Below, piece by piece: positions 42,165 through 50,948 of a stretch of 64,000 nt of DNA. Numbering within the stretch: the first letter of the stretch is position 1; every line of letters begins with the position of its first letter. The DNA lies in the NCBI GenBank assembly GCA_964511385.1, contig CAZEFE010000008.1, positions 1-64,000 of the forward strand. Reading direction: 5' to 3'. The notes beneath the pieces are model-generated. The model did not search any database. It was not told the DNA's origin and was given only the letters and a program-made list of their open reading frames with translations. This stretch comes from CAILHX01 sp964511385 (GTDB lineage: Bacteria; Pseudomonadota; Gammaproteobacteria; Burkholderiales; Methylophilaceae). A program made the position numbers and the translations under genes.

Positions 42165-43814
42165 ATGAACTGGTACCGTAATTTAAGCGTTCGCTGGAAA
42201 CTGCAAATCGGTTTTTTTGCCGTGGCGGTGGTGACCACGCTGTATAACCGTTGGCATGCGACGCACGAACTGAAGAACATGATCGAGATCGCCAGAGCGG
42301 GGAACGCCCCGGCGGAAATCCTGCGGCAACTGGAAGCCAACCTCCATGCCTATGCGTTCAATTCCATCTGGGAAACCGGGTTGGAGTTCCTCTGCCAGTT
42401 TCTGGTGATCGCTTTTATCGCCAACCTGTTCGCCAAGCCGATCATCCATCTGAGCCATGTACTGAAACAGGTGGAAACCGGGGATTTGACCAAGGTTGCC
42501 AACCACCACGCGCAGGATGAAGTGGGGGTGCTGGGCAAGGCATTTAATATGGTGCTGTTGAAGTTCAACCGTATCTTGCGGGAGGTGGAGGATAGCGGCA
42601 AACACATGGAGCAGTCCGCGTTCCAGGTGGCAAAAATCTCGCATGAAATTTATGACGTAGGCCGGCATCAGGAAAACCGCTCGGGTGAAGTGCTGAGTGC
42701 AATGCAGGAACTGCATGAGGTATCGTCCAGCGTCCAGTCGCAGGCGATCGAGGCAGCGGAACGTTCGCGCAAGGTGGAAAGCCTGGCCAAGGAGGGGATC
42801 GCCCACGTCAGGAACAATATCGGTGCGATGGAGGAAACCACGCAGGAAGTCAGCCGTGCCTCGCGGGAGATCGAAGACCTCGAGCAATCGGCCCAGCAAA
42901 TCCACGTGATTGTGAACACCATCAAGGAAATTGCCGGGCAGACCAACCTGTTGGCGCTGAATGCGGCGATCGAGGCCGCGCGTGCCGGTGAGCAGGGACG
43001 CGGGTTTGCCGTGGTGGCCGATGAAGTCAGGAAGCTGGCGGAGCGCACTTCCAACTCGGCAGAAGAAGTGAGCGACATCATCGAGGGGTTGTCGGGCAAG
43101 GTGCACCAGGTCACGGCCACCATGGGCAGCGCCGTCGAGAAGGTATATGTCACGCAGGAAGGCGCCCGCAAGACGGCGCAGACCATTGAGATCATGGCCA
43201 GCAACTCGGTGGAAGCCGCAGTGGGCAATCAGGGGATTTCCGACATCAGCCGGCAACAGCTGGAGCAGTTCGGCCTGCTCAAATCCAACATTGAAACCTT
43301 GTTTGCCACCCTCAAGGAAAATGGCACCAAGGTGGAAGCCACGGCGGCGATTGGCGAAGACCTGCGCCGGGTGTCCAGCCGCCTCAACGAACTGATGGCG
43401 GGCTTCCAGTTCTCCCATGAAAAAGTCATCGAGCCGGCGCAAGACGAGCAGCGCGAGGCGCCGCGGATTCATAACAGCCTGCTGGTAAAAGTGTCGCAGG
43501 GCGGGGATGCACAGGATGCGCAACTGATTGATGCCATCAGCCAGGATGTGTCGATGAAGGGGGTGCGGTTATCCCTGGCACATCGTGTGGACCAGAATCA
43601 GCCGATTGAACTGGATATTTATTTGCCGCACGAAGATCTCAAGGTTTATGAGCGGCAGCAGCCGCTCCATCTGCTGGGCAAGGTGACCTGGCAGAGTGGC
43701 CAGGATGGGCGCAATCGCTGCCTGGCGGGGGTTGGTTTTGTTGATTTGAAGGAAAGCGACCGCCTGAAGTTGCAGGAATGTTTCAAATTCTTTAACATGA
43801 AGGCGGAGTTTTAA
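42165..43814 (+). CDS. Chemoreceptor (MCP) with C-terminal PilZ domain
   Basis: A 549-residue methyl-accepting protein. Helices lie at about 13-30 and 70-92, enclosing a very short (~40-residue) periplasmic segment, then HAMP (90-145) and a signalling domain with the kinase-binding tip EIAGQTNLLALNAAIEAARA and GRGFAVVADEVRKLAERT. Beyond it, residues ~435-545 form a PilZ domain: REAPR is the RxxxR site and DVSMKG the (D/N)xSxxG site for c-di-GMP. No CheR-tethering pentapeptide is present. It would link c-di-GMP levels to the chemotaxis kinase. Confidence 0.85.
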   Translation: MNWYRNLSVRWKLQIGFFAVAVVTTLYNRWHATHELKNMIEIARAGNAPAEILRQLEANLHAYAFNSIWETGLEFLCQFLVIAFIANLFAKPIIHLSHVLKQVETGDLTKVANHHAQDEVGVLGKAFNMVLLKFNRILREVEDSGKHMEQSAFQVAKISHEIYDVGRHQENRSGEVLSAMQELHEVSSSVQSQAIEAAERSRKVESLAKEGIAHVRNNIGAMEETTQEVSRASREIEDLEQSAQQIHVIVNTIKEIAGQTNLLALNAAIEAARAGEQGRGFAVVADEVRKLAERTSNSAEEVSDIIEGLSGKVHQVTATMGSAVEKVYVTQEGARKTAQTIEIMASNSVEAAVGNQGISDISRQQLEQFGLLKSNIETLFATLKENGTKVEATAAIGEDLRRVSSRLNELMAGFQFSHEKVIEPAQDEQREAPRIHNSLLVKVSQGGDAQDAQLIDAISQDVSMKGVRLSLAHRVDQNQPIELDIYLPHEDLKVYERQQPLHLLGKVTWQSGQDGRNRCLAGVGFVDLKESDRLKLQECFKFFNMKAEF

Positions 43815-43837
43815 CGTGTTTTTTTAAGGAGCCTGAT

Positions 43838-44698
43838 GTGAAGCAGCATTTTGCAAAAAGTATAGTGTCCGGTTTGTTGTTGTCGCTGATGATGGCGCCA
43901 GTCTGCCATGCAGCAGGGTTGAAGGTGGTCGAGGGGCTGAAAATGCCGGAATCGGTTGCCGTGGCCGCCGATGGCCGAATTTTTGTTTCTGAAATTGGTG
44001 AGTTCGGCAAGCCTGGTGACGGGGATGTGGCGATTGTCACAGCCGACGGCAAAGTCAAGCCGTTTGCCACCGGTCTGGATGACCCAAAGGGGCTGGCTTT
44101 TGCCAAGGGTGACCTGTATGTGGCGGACAACAAACGGATCGTGAAAATTGGCAAGGATGGGAAGTGGAGCGTGTTTGTTGCGCCGGAGGCTTTTCCCGCC
44201 ACGCCGCAGTTTCTGAATGACCTGGTGCTGGGTGCGGACGGCGCGCTGTATGTGTCTGATAGCGGTGATCTGAAAGGCAAGGGTGGAGCCGTCTACCGGA
44301 TTACCATGGATGGCAGCAAGGTCAGTGTGGTCGTTAATGCGGATGATCCGCGGGTGCTGGCGCCGAACGGGCTGTTGGCCGATGGCAAGGAGCACTTGCT
44401 GATGGTGGATTTCTTTTCCGGCATTCTTTACCGCCTGAAAATTGCCACTGGCAAACTTGAACCGCGGGCGGAAGGGTTTGGTGGCGGCGATGGCATTGTC
44501 CGGGATAAACGGGGCGTGCTCTGGGTGAGCGACTGGAAGAATGGCCGGGTGTTCTCACTGAAAGCCGACGGCACGCTGATGCTGGCGAAAACCCTGTTTC
44601 AGTCCGCTGCCGACATCGGCCTGAGTGCCGATGGCAAGTTCATCCTGGTACCGGATATGAAGGCCGGCACGCTGACCTGGTTGCCAGTCAAACAGTAG
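43838..44698 (+). CDS. Periplasmic SMP-30/gluconolactonase-like beta-propeller
   Basis: A 286-residue exported protein (signal peptide SGLLLSLMMAPVCHAAG) with six-bladed propeller repeats: MPESVAVAADGRIFVSEIG, DPKGLAFAKGDLYVADN, FLNDLVLGADGALYVSDSG, APNGLLADGKEHLLMVDF and GLSADGKFILVPDM. The Asn/Asp metal ligands typical of SMP-30 lactonases appear in part (LND, PNG). The substrate is unknown. The GTG start at 43838 is chosen because AAGGAG precedes it at 6 bases. Confidence 0.75.
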   Translation: MKQHFAKSIVSGLLLSLMMAPVCHAAGLKVVEGLKMPESVAVAADGRIFVSEIGEFGKPGDGDVAIVTADGKVKPFATGLDDPKGLAFAKGDLYVADNKRIVKIGKDGKWSVFVAPEAFPATPQFLNDLVLGADGALYVSDSGDLKGKGGAVYRITMDGSKVSVVVNADDPRVLAPNGLLADGKEHLLMVDFFSGILYRLKIATGKLEPRAEGFGGGDGIVRDKRGVLWVSDWKNGRVFSLKADGTLMLAKTLFQSAADIGLSADGKFILVPDMKAGTLTWLPVKQ

Positions 44699-44710
44699 TC
44701 GTAATTGAAT

Positions 44711-44737
44711 CGGGCGAGGCTGGTACGGCCTCGCCCG
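44711..44737. terminator. Hairpin between convergent genes
   Basis: CGGGCGAGGC (44711-44720) pairs perfectly with GCCTCGCCCG (44728-44737). It separates the propeller gene from the convergent flgA. No clear T-run on either side. Confidence 0.5.
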
Positions 44738-44745
44738 GCAGATGT

Positions 44746-45462
44746 TCAGAATGCCACTTCAACCGTGCCGTCGTCTTTTGCCACACCCTTGATAATTTGC
44801 CCGGATTTGGTTTTGACCGCCACGATTTGGCCTGCTGTTGCGTTGCCCATGGCGCGCCCTTCCGATGACACCTTGAAATTCTCGCCTCTGGCGATGACGA
44901 TCACCTGCTGCCCCTGGCGGATGACCAGGGCGGCGCGCAGCACTTCCGGGCGTACCGGGCTGCCGGCCGGGATGCTGGCAGCCGTGGTTTTGCCGACCAC
45001 CTGCTCAGGCTGGGTGAAAACGCCAACCGGGTAAGGCGTCAGGTCGATGACCTGTACCTCGACATCCTGCGGCTCAATCACTTGCCCGCCACCAATAGCA
45101 CGGGTGCTCACCAGGGCTTTGCCGGTGACCTTGACCAGCACCGAAACATACAATGCCCATTTGACGGGTGAAGAGCAGCTGACCTTGACGCTGGCGCGCC
45201 CCCACAGCCGGTTCCCGGAAGGCAGCGAGGTTTCCAGGTTGTCGCATTTGCCGACCTTGACGCGAGCATCGGGCGGGGTGGCGGAAATGCTGACCTCGCC
45301 GGCGATGCCTGCGGTTTTTTCCTGGGCAAAAGCTTCGGCCGCCGCCTGGATGGACTCCCGGGATTGCCATTGCGTGGCGGCAAGCGCGGAGCAGGACAGC
45401 ATCATGCCGATGAGGTAGAGGCCCGCGAGCTTGTAATAATCTTGATGCTTGTGTATTGCCAT
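44746..45462 (-). CDS. flgA: FlgA, P-ring assembly chaperone
   Basis: A 238-residue periplasmic protein needed for FlgI P-ring assembly. Signal peptide (LAGLYLIGMMLSCSALA) and C-terminal SAF/ChapFlgA domain: VSTRAIGGGQVIEPQDVEVQ, GKTTAASIPAGSPVRPEVL, RQGQQVIVIARGENFKVS and GRAMGNATAGQIVAVK. It is transcribed away from the diguanylate cyclase and the flgB operon. No flgM or flgN is found beside it, which differs from the usual flgA-flgM-flgN order. Confidence 0.92.
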   Translation of the reverse strand: MAIHKHQDYYKLAGLYLIGMMLSCSALAATQWQSRESIQAAAEAFAQEKTAGIAGEVSISATPPDARVKVGKCDNLETSLPSGNRLWGRASVKVSCSSPVKWALYVSVLVKVTGKALVSTRAIGGGQVIEPQDVEVQVIDLTPYPVGVFTQPEQVVGKTTAASIPAGSPVRPEVLRAALVIRQGQQVIVIARGENFKVSSEGRAMGNATAGQIVAVKTKSGQIIKGVAKDDGTVEVAF

Positions 45463-45555
45463 GGCTTAAATGAAAATGCCCTGAATTGATATTTGGTTGG
45501 ATTCGATTCTAACCCTATTTTTCTTGCCTGAGCGCACGCAACCAGCATACATGAC

Positions 45556-47322
45556 ATGACGCAAGAGCAGACCCCTACCGATATTGCCCGACAGGCGCTG
45601 AAAGACCTGGTGCTGCACAAGCTGCCGCCGACCCCGGAGAATTTTCGCCGGGCTTACGACGACATTGCCGGGCAGCGCTCGGAAGATGCGCTACAGATGC
45701 TGGTCCGCTTGCTGCGCGATGCCGGTAGTGCGCACTCACGCTGGCTGGGGCTGGCGGTACAGATCGAGCATGCTGCCGCCAAAGGGGACGCTGCCGCACA
45801 GGAGCAGCTGATTCGGCAGTTGATCCCCGCCGGCAATGTGGCGGGAAACTGGGGGGATGTGCTCAGGGATTTATTGAAGGAGCTGGAAACCAATCGCCCC
45901 GGCTACACCCTCAGCAAGAAAAAGGATGCGCTGGAACGGGTACTGACGAATTTTGGCGGCGATCCCGCGGCGCTGGTGCCCAGGCTGCAAGGCCTGGTAG
46001 CGCTGTGGAAGGGGAGTGGGGAATCCCTGCCCAATGAGTTGGTTGACGAGCTTGAACCCATCAGGACGGTGCCCGTGGAGCATGGCGCCAGTGGGGCGGG
46101 GTTGAGCAGTGCGCCTACTGACACTGCCATCTGGTGGCGCGAGATGCTGATACAGACGCTGGAGTTCGGGGTGGTGAGCGGTCTGGCATTTTTGCCCGAG
46201 CTCCAAGGCCATGCCCGGCAAGTGTTGGAGCAGGCAAAAAATGCGCATACGGACAAAGAAACCGACAAGCTGGGCGAGGCGATCAAGGCGCTGTGGTACC
46301 GCCTGGAGCTGAACCGCGATGCCCAGACCCGGCTGCACGAGGCGCTGCTGCAGCTGATGCGCCTGCTGGTGGATAACGTGGCGGAACTGGTGGTGGACGA
46401 CGAGTGGATGCAGGGGCAAATCCAGATCATCCAGGACATCATGACCCATCCGCTGGAACTGGATGCAATTTATGAGGCGGAAAGCGCGCTCAAGGAGTTG
46501 CTGTTCAAGCAGGGCAAGCTTAAGCACAGCGTGATCGAGGCACGGGAGGGCATCAGGCGCATGGCGGAGGATTTTGTCGCGCGGCTGGCGCAAATGACCG
46601 AGCATGCCGGTCAGTATCACGCCAAAATCGAAGGGTATCAGGCGCAGATCAGCAGTACCGGTGACATTGTTGAACTGAACGTGGTGCTGGATGGCTTGAT
46701 GCGGGATACGCATTCGATGCAGATGGATGCGTTGCGCGCTCATGACGATATCAAGGCCATCCAGACCAAGGCCGATGAAGCGCAAAGCAAGGTGCGCGAG
46801 TTGACGATGGAAATGAGTCAGCTGAGCGAAATGGCGCAAGAGGATTACTTGACCGGTGCGTTGAACCGCCGCGGCATGAACGATGCCTTTGAGCGCGAAT
46901 TCAGTCGTGCCGAGCGAGCCGGGACGCCAGTCAGCGTTGCCGTGCTGGACGTGGACCATTTCAAGAAACTGAACGACGGGCTGGGGCACGAGGCCGGCGA
47001 CAAGGCCCTGATGCACCTGGTGCGGGTGACGCGCGAGGCATTGCGGCCTACAGACATTCTTGCGCGCTATGGCGGCGAGGAGTTCGTCATCATCCTCCCC
47101 GAGACGGACGCGGAGGAAGGTTTTCATGTCATGCAGCGGGTGCAGCGTGAACTGACTAAAAATATTTTCCTGCACAACAACCAGAAAGTATTGATCACAT
47201 TCAGCGCCGGGGTCGCGCAACGCCAGGCGCAGGAACCCCAGGAGCAGGTGATTCAACGTGCCGACGAAGCGATGTACCGGGCAAAACATGCCGGACGCAA
47301 TCGCGTATTCAGCGCGGAATAA
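45556..47322 (+). CDS. Diguanylate cyclase (GGEEF) with long helical N-terminus
   Basis: A 588-residue cytoplasmic protein. Residues 1-420 are helical and partly coiled coil, beginning with TDIARQALKDLVLHKLPPTPENFRRAYDD, an N-terminal pattern seen in a betaproteobacterial cyclase group. Residues 425-588 form the GGDEF domain: DYLTGALNRRGM, DVDHFKKLNDGLGHEAGD, RYGGEEF with I-site RPTD five residues before, and ADEAMYRAKHAGRNRV. All catalytic features are intact. It lies between divergent flgA and the flgB operon, so it may tune motility. Confidence 0.87.
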   Translation: MTQEQTPTDIARQALKDLVLHKLPPTPENFRRAYDDIAGQRSEDALQMLVRLLRDAGSAHSRWLGLAVQIEHAAAKGDAAAQEQLIRQLIPAGNVAGNWGDVLRDLLKELETNRPGYTLSKKKDALERVLTNFGGDPAALVPRLQGLVALWKGSGESLPNELVDELEPIRTVPVEHGASGAGLSSAPTDTAIWWREMLIQTLEFGVVSGLAFLPELQGHARQVLEQAKNAHTDKETDKLGEAIKALWYRLELNRDAQTRLHEALLQLMRLLVDNVAELVVDDEWMQGQIQIIQDIMTHPLELDAIYEAESALKELLFKQGKLKHSVIEAREGIRRMAEDFVARLAQMTEHAGQYHAKIEGYQAQISSTGDIVELNVVLDGLMRDTHSMQMDALRAHDDIKAIQTKADEAQSKVRELTMEMSQLSEMAQEDYLTGALNRRGMNDAFEREFSRAERAGTPVSVAVLDVDHFKKLNDGLGHEAGDKALMHLVRVTREALRPTDILARYGGEEFVIILPETDAEEGFHVMQRVQRELTKNIFLHNNQKVLITFSAGVAQRQAQEPQEQVIQRADEAMYRAKHAGRNRVFSAE

Positions 47323-47428
47323 CCGACGGGTTTTTTCTTGCCGCTCCGGCAACCAGTTGCCGCAAATTGCCGTAGTGCTTCCGCACAAATTTAAAATAAG
47401 ATATTGATTATTAATATTTAATACATTC

Positions 47429-47444
47429 TGGCACGGATGATGCT
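47429..47444 (+). promoter_or_regulatory. Sigma-54 promoter of the flgB operon
   Basis: TGGCACG (47429-47435) and TGCT (47441-47444) place GG and GC exactly 10 bases apart, the sigma-54 spacing. The site is 40 bases before the flgB ATG. It matches class II flagellar control by an NtrC-type activator, not encoded in the window. Confidence 0.8.
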
Positions 47445-47483
47445 TTAATCGGGTGAAATCCATTTTTGTGGAACATCCGATTC

Positions 47484-47891
47484 ATGAACAAGATTGATAA
47501 AGCATTTGCGTTTCAGGAAAAAGCGTTAGCGGTCAGAAGCTATCGCCAGGAACTGATCGCCTCCAACATTGCCAATGCCGATACGCCGCAATACAAGGCA
47601 GTGGACGTCAACTTTGCCGATGCCATGAAAAAGGCATTGAGCGGCATCCGTGATGGCCTAGATCTGAACAAAACCAGCGCGCGCCACCTGGATGGCCATG
47701 CCACCGGTAGCCTGTACGGCATCAAGCCGCTGTACCGCACCTCGGTTCAGCCCAGCATTGACGGCAATACGGTGGATAACAATCTTGAGCAGGCGCAGTT
47801 CACCGACAATTCCCTGAACTACATGTCCACGCTGACTTTCATCAACAGCAATATCCAGGGTGTCACCATGGCCCTGAACGGAGGTAAATAA
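47484..47891 (+). CDS. flgB: Flagellar proximal rod protein FlgB
   Basis: A 135-residue rod protein exported by the flagellar type III system. Conserved N-terminal rod motif YRQELIASNIANADTPQYKA and VDVNFADAMKKAL. The ATG at 47484 begins MNKIDKAFAFQEKAL; the frame opens 6 codons earlier without support. Its stop shares a base with flgC. First gene of the flgB-L run, 40 bases after the sigma-54 promoter. Confidence 0.95.
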   Translation: MNKIDKAFAFQEKALAVRSYRQELIASNIANADTPQYKAVDVNFADAMKKALSGIRDGLDLNKTSARHLDGHATGSLYGIKPLYRTSVQPSIDGNTVDNNLEQAQFTDNSLNYMSTLTFINSNIQGVTMALNGGK

Positions 47892-48304
47892 TGGCTTTGT
47901 TCAACGTGTTTGATATTGCAGGCTCGGCAATGACGGCGCAGTCCATGCGCCTTAACGTGGTAGCCAGCAACATGGCCAACGCTGACAGCGTGACCAGTTC
48001 CAACGGCAAGCCTTACGTGGCCAAGCAGGTGGTGTTCGAGGCCAAGAAGCTGAATGAGAAGCTGCCCAAGGGTGTGGCGGGCGTGGTGGTGCAGAAGGTG
48101 ATTGATGATCCTGCTCCCATGAAGCTGGTGTATGACCCGGCAAGCCCCTATGCGGACGGCAACGGGTACGTGACCATGCCCAATGTGAATGTGGTGGAAG
48201 AGATGGTCAACATGATTTCCGCATCGCGCTCGTATCAGGCCAATGTGGAAATGATGAATACAACCAAACAATTGATTCAGCGTACGTTGACGCTGGGTAG
48301 TTAA
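47891..48304 (+). CDS. flgC: Flagellar proximal rod protein FlgC
   Basis: A 137-residue rod protein. FDIAGSAMTAQSMRLNVVAS and the C-terminal MPNVNVVEEMVNMISASRSY are family hallmarks, forming the coiled-coil ends shared by rod and hook proteins. The ATG overlaps the flgB stop by one base (TAATG). Normal length for the family. Confidence 0.95.
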   Translation: MALFNVFDIAGSAMTAQSMRLNVVASNMANADSVTSSNGKPYVAKQVVFEAKKLNEKLPKGVAGVVVQKVIDDPAPMKLVYDPASPYADGNGYVTMPNVNVVEEMVNMISASRSYQANVEMMNTTKQLIQRTLTLGS

Positions 48305-48333
48305 TTTAAATTTCGGGTTTTAAGGAGAGTCGC

Positions 48334-48993
48334 ATGGTAACCACTGTAAAAAACGATCCAGTCACCGGTCTGCCGACCACCCAAACATCGTCGGGCTCCG
48401 CGGTCAAAGATCAGGAAGACCGCTTCCTCAAGTTGCTGGTGACGCAGATGAAAAACCAGGACCCGCTGAATCCACTGGATAACGCGCAAGTCACTTCGCA
48501 AATGGCGCAGTTGTCTACCGTGACCGGTATTGAAAAACTCAATGCCACCCTCTCGGCCATGAGCGAAACGCAAACCTATCAGGCCGCGGGCCTGATCAAT
48601 CATGGTGTGCTGGCTCCCGGCTCGTTCATGGATCTCGCTACCAGCAACGGGCATAGCTCCGCTGTGGCGGGCGTTGATCTGCCGAAGGCGGCGGACAAGG
48701 TAACGGTCAAGGTGTTCAACGAAGCCAACCAGTTGGTGCGTGAGATTGACCTGGGCAAGCAGGCTGCCGGCTCAACCCTGTTCAGCTGGGACGGTAAGAC
48801 GGATGCCGGCGCAGCAGCCCCGGATGGCGCGTACCACTTCACGGTGCAGGCAACCCAGGATGGCAAGTCGGTCGAGCCGGTTGCGCTGGCGGTTGGCTTG
48901 GTTAACAGCGTGCTGCTGGACAAGACTGGTCCCAAACTGGTTGTGGACGGCATGGGCAAGCTTGATCTGGCTGAAGTCAGACAGATTCTGTAA
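48334..48993 (+). CDS. flgD: Hook-capping scaffold FlgD
   Basis: A 219-residue protein that caps the growing hook. The N-terminal region DRFLKLLVTQMKNQDPLNPL and DNAQVTSQMAQLSTVTGIEK is characteristic; the C-terminal FlgD tudor/Ig-like part includes LFSWDGKTDAGAAAPDGAYH. AAGGAG lies upstream of the ATG at 48334. It is followed by two hook genes. Confidence 0.95.
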   Translation: MVTTVKNDPVTGLPTTQTSSGSAVKDQEDRFLKLLVTQMKNQDPLNPLDNAQVTSQMAQLSTVTGIEKLNATLSAMSETQTYQAAGLINHGVLAPGSFMDLATSNGHSSAVAGVDLPKAADKVTVKVFNEANQLVREIDLGKQAAGSTLFSWDGKTDAGAAAPDGAYHFTVQATQDGKSVEPVALAVGLVNSVLLDKTGPKLVVDGMGKLDLAEVRQIL

Positions 48994-49043
48994 CGGATTA
49001 ACGATTAAATATTAAGTAACTCTTTGGAAATCAGGAGATAACA

Positions 49044-49562
49044 ATGGGCTTTCAACAAGGTTTAAGTGGTCTGAATGCAGCGTCCCGCAGCCTGGACGTT
49101 ACCGGGAACAACGTGGCCAATGCCAGCACCGTCGGCTTCAAGCAGAGCCGTGCCGAATTCGCGGACGTGTACGCCAATTCCCTGAACGGTTCCGGCGCTA
49201 CGCCGATTGGCCTGGGTGCCAAAGTGGCTGCAGTAACGCAACAGTTCACCCAAGGCGGCATTACCGTCACCAACCTGCCGCTGGATCTGGCAATTAACGG
49301 CGGCGGCTTCTTCCGCATGAGCAATGCCGGTGTGACCACCTATACGCGCAACGGTCAGTTCCAACTGGACAAGAATGGCTATGTGGTGAACGCACAGGGT
49401 TACCGTCTGCAAGGTTACCTGGCGAACAGCACCGGCACCATCCAGCAGGTTGCGCCTCCTGTGGACCTGCGCCTGTTCAATCCTGCCACCAGTTCGGACG
49501 TGCCTCCGCAGGCGACCGGCACCAGCACTGCGGGTACCGGCGTGGAAGCGGTGATCAACCTG
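49044..49562 (+). repeat. flgE duplication, left block, copy 1
   Basis: Pairs with 50430-50948 at a constant offset of 1386 bases. The first 188 bases are identical; scattered mostly synonymous changes follow. Confidence 0.9.
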
Positions 49563-50345
49563 GATTCGCGCGAAGCCGCTCCAGCATTGCCATTTGCGCT
49601 TAACGATCCTTCCACCTACAACCGGTCTACCGCGGTTTCCGTATTTGATAGCCTGGGCAATGCCCATACCTATCAGATGTACTTCCGCAAGACGGCTGTT
49701 CCTGGGGCATGGGATGTTTACACTTCGGTATCCAACCCCGCAAGTGCAACCAACTTTGCGGCTAACCCGATTGCTTTGGGCGCACCGCTGGGCACGCTGA
49801 CGTTTGATACCGATGGTACCCTGTTGAGCAGCACCATTCCTGCTGCCGGCCAGACCATTACTGCCGTGCAACTGGGCTCTCCCGGCATCAACGCCGATCC
49901 GCTGGTGTTCCCGGTCAGCTTCGTCGGCTCCACCCAGTTTGGCTCTACTTTCAAGGTGAACTCGCTGGAACAGGATGGTTATACCGCAGGTTCCCTGGCT
50001 GGCTACAGCGTGGGCGCCGACGGTGTCATCGTTGGCCGCTACACCAACGGCATCACCAAGAACCTGGGGCAAGTGACGCTGGATTCCTTCCGCAATCCGC
50101 AAGGGCTGGATCCGATCGGTAACAACCAGTGGGTGGAAACTTCCGAGTCCGGTGCGGCGATTACTTCCGATCCGGGTTCCGATGGCAACCACGGCCCGAT
50201 CCAGTCCGCTGCTACCGAAGATTCCAACGTGGATCTGACGCAAGAGCTGGTGAACATGATCATCTCCCAGCGTGTGTATCAGGCGAATGCGCAAACCATC
50301 AAGACGCAGGATCAGATCCTGCAAACCTTGGTCAACCTGCGTTAA
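49044..50345 (+). CDS. flgE: Flagellar hook protein FlgE, first copy
   Basis: A 433-residue hook protein. N-terminal GFQQGLSGLNAASRSLDVTG and NNVANASTVGFKQSRAEF, C-terminal EDSNVDLTQELVNMIISQRV are the export and coiled-coil ends. AGGAG lies upstream. It is the first of two tandem flgE genes: the first ~519 and last 420 bases nearly match the second copy, and the first 188 bases are identical, while the middle (49563-49925, residues ~174-294) differs. Homology starts at the ATG and ends at the stop. This copy has codon use like its neighbours. Confidence 0.95.
   Translation: MGFQQGLSGLNAASRSLDVTGNNVANASTVGFKQSRAEFADVYANSLNGSGATPIGLGAKVAAVTQQFTQGGITVTNLPLDLAINGGGFFRMSNAGVTTYTRNGQFQLDKNGYVVNAQGYRLQGYLANSTGTIQQVAPPVDLRLFNPATSSDVPPQATGTSTAGTGVEAVINLDSREAAPALPFALNDPSTYNRSTAVSVFDSLGNAHTYQMYFRKTAVPGAWDVYTSVSNPASATNFAANPIALGAPLGTLTFDTDGTLLSSTIPAAGQTITAVQLGSPGINADPLVFPVSFVGSTQFGSTFKVNSLEQDGYTAGSLAGYSVGADGVIVGRYTNGITKNLGQVTLDSFRNPQGLDPIGNNQWVETSESGAAITSDPGSDGNHGPIQSAATEDSNVDLTQELVNMIISQRVYQANAQTIKTQDQILQTLVNLR
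49926..50345 (+). repeat. flgE duplication, right block, copy 1
   Basis: Pairs with 51285-51704, equal in length (420 bases). An identical run of about 160 bases lies near its 3' end. Similarity stops at the TAA codon. Confidence 0.9.
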
Positions 50346-50429
50346 GGAATACTGGGGAAAATGGGAATCATGCAGCAATCCGTTAGTTGGCAGAACCAGT
50401 TGTTAGTGGTCGGAAGCTAGAGGCGCTAT

Positions 50430-50948
50430 ATGGGCTTTCAACAAGGTTTAAGTGGTCTGAATGCAGCGTCCCGCAGCCTGGACGTTACCGGGAACAACGT
50501 GGCCAATGCCAGCACCGTCGGCTTCAAGCAGAGCCGTGCCGAATTCGCGGACGTGTACGCCAATTCCCTGAACGGTTCCGGCGCTACGCCGATTGGCCTG
50601 GGTGCCAAAGTGGCTGCGGTAACGCAACAGTTCACCCAGGGCGGCATTACCGTCACCAACCTGCCGCTGGATCTGGCAATTAACGGTGGCGGCTTCTTCC
50701 GCATGAGCAATGCCGGTGTGACGACTTATACGCGCAACGGTCAGTTCCAGCTGGACAAGAATGGCTACGTGGTGAACGCGCAAGGTTACCGTCTGCAAGG
50801 GTACCTGGCGAACAACACTGGCACCATCCAGCAGGTCGCGCCTCCGGTGGACCTGCGCCTGTTCAATCCTGCCACCAGTTCGGACGTGCCTCCGCAGGCA
50901 ACCGGCACCAGCACTGCCGCTACTGGCGTGGAAGTGGTGATCAACCTC
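50430..50948 (+). repeat. flgE duplication, left block, copy 2
   Basis: Partner of 49044-49562; begins exactly at the start codon. Confidence 0.9.

Noticed and set aside
50346..50429. A small separate gene between the two flgE copies.
   Set aside because: Short open frames here read into flgE2 out of phase and have no ribosome-binding site; the stretch looks like plain spacer.
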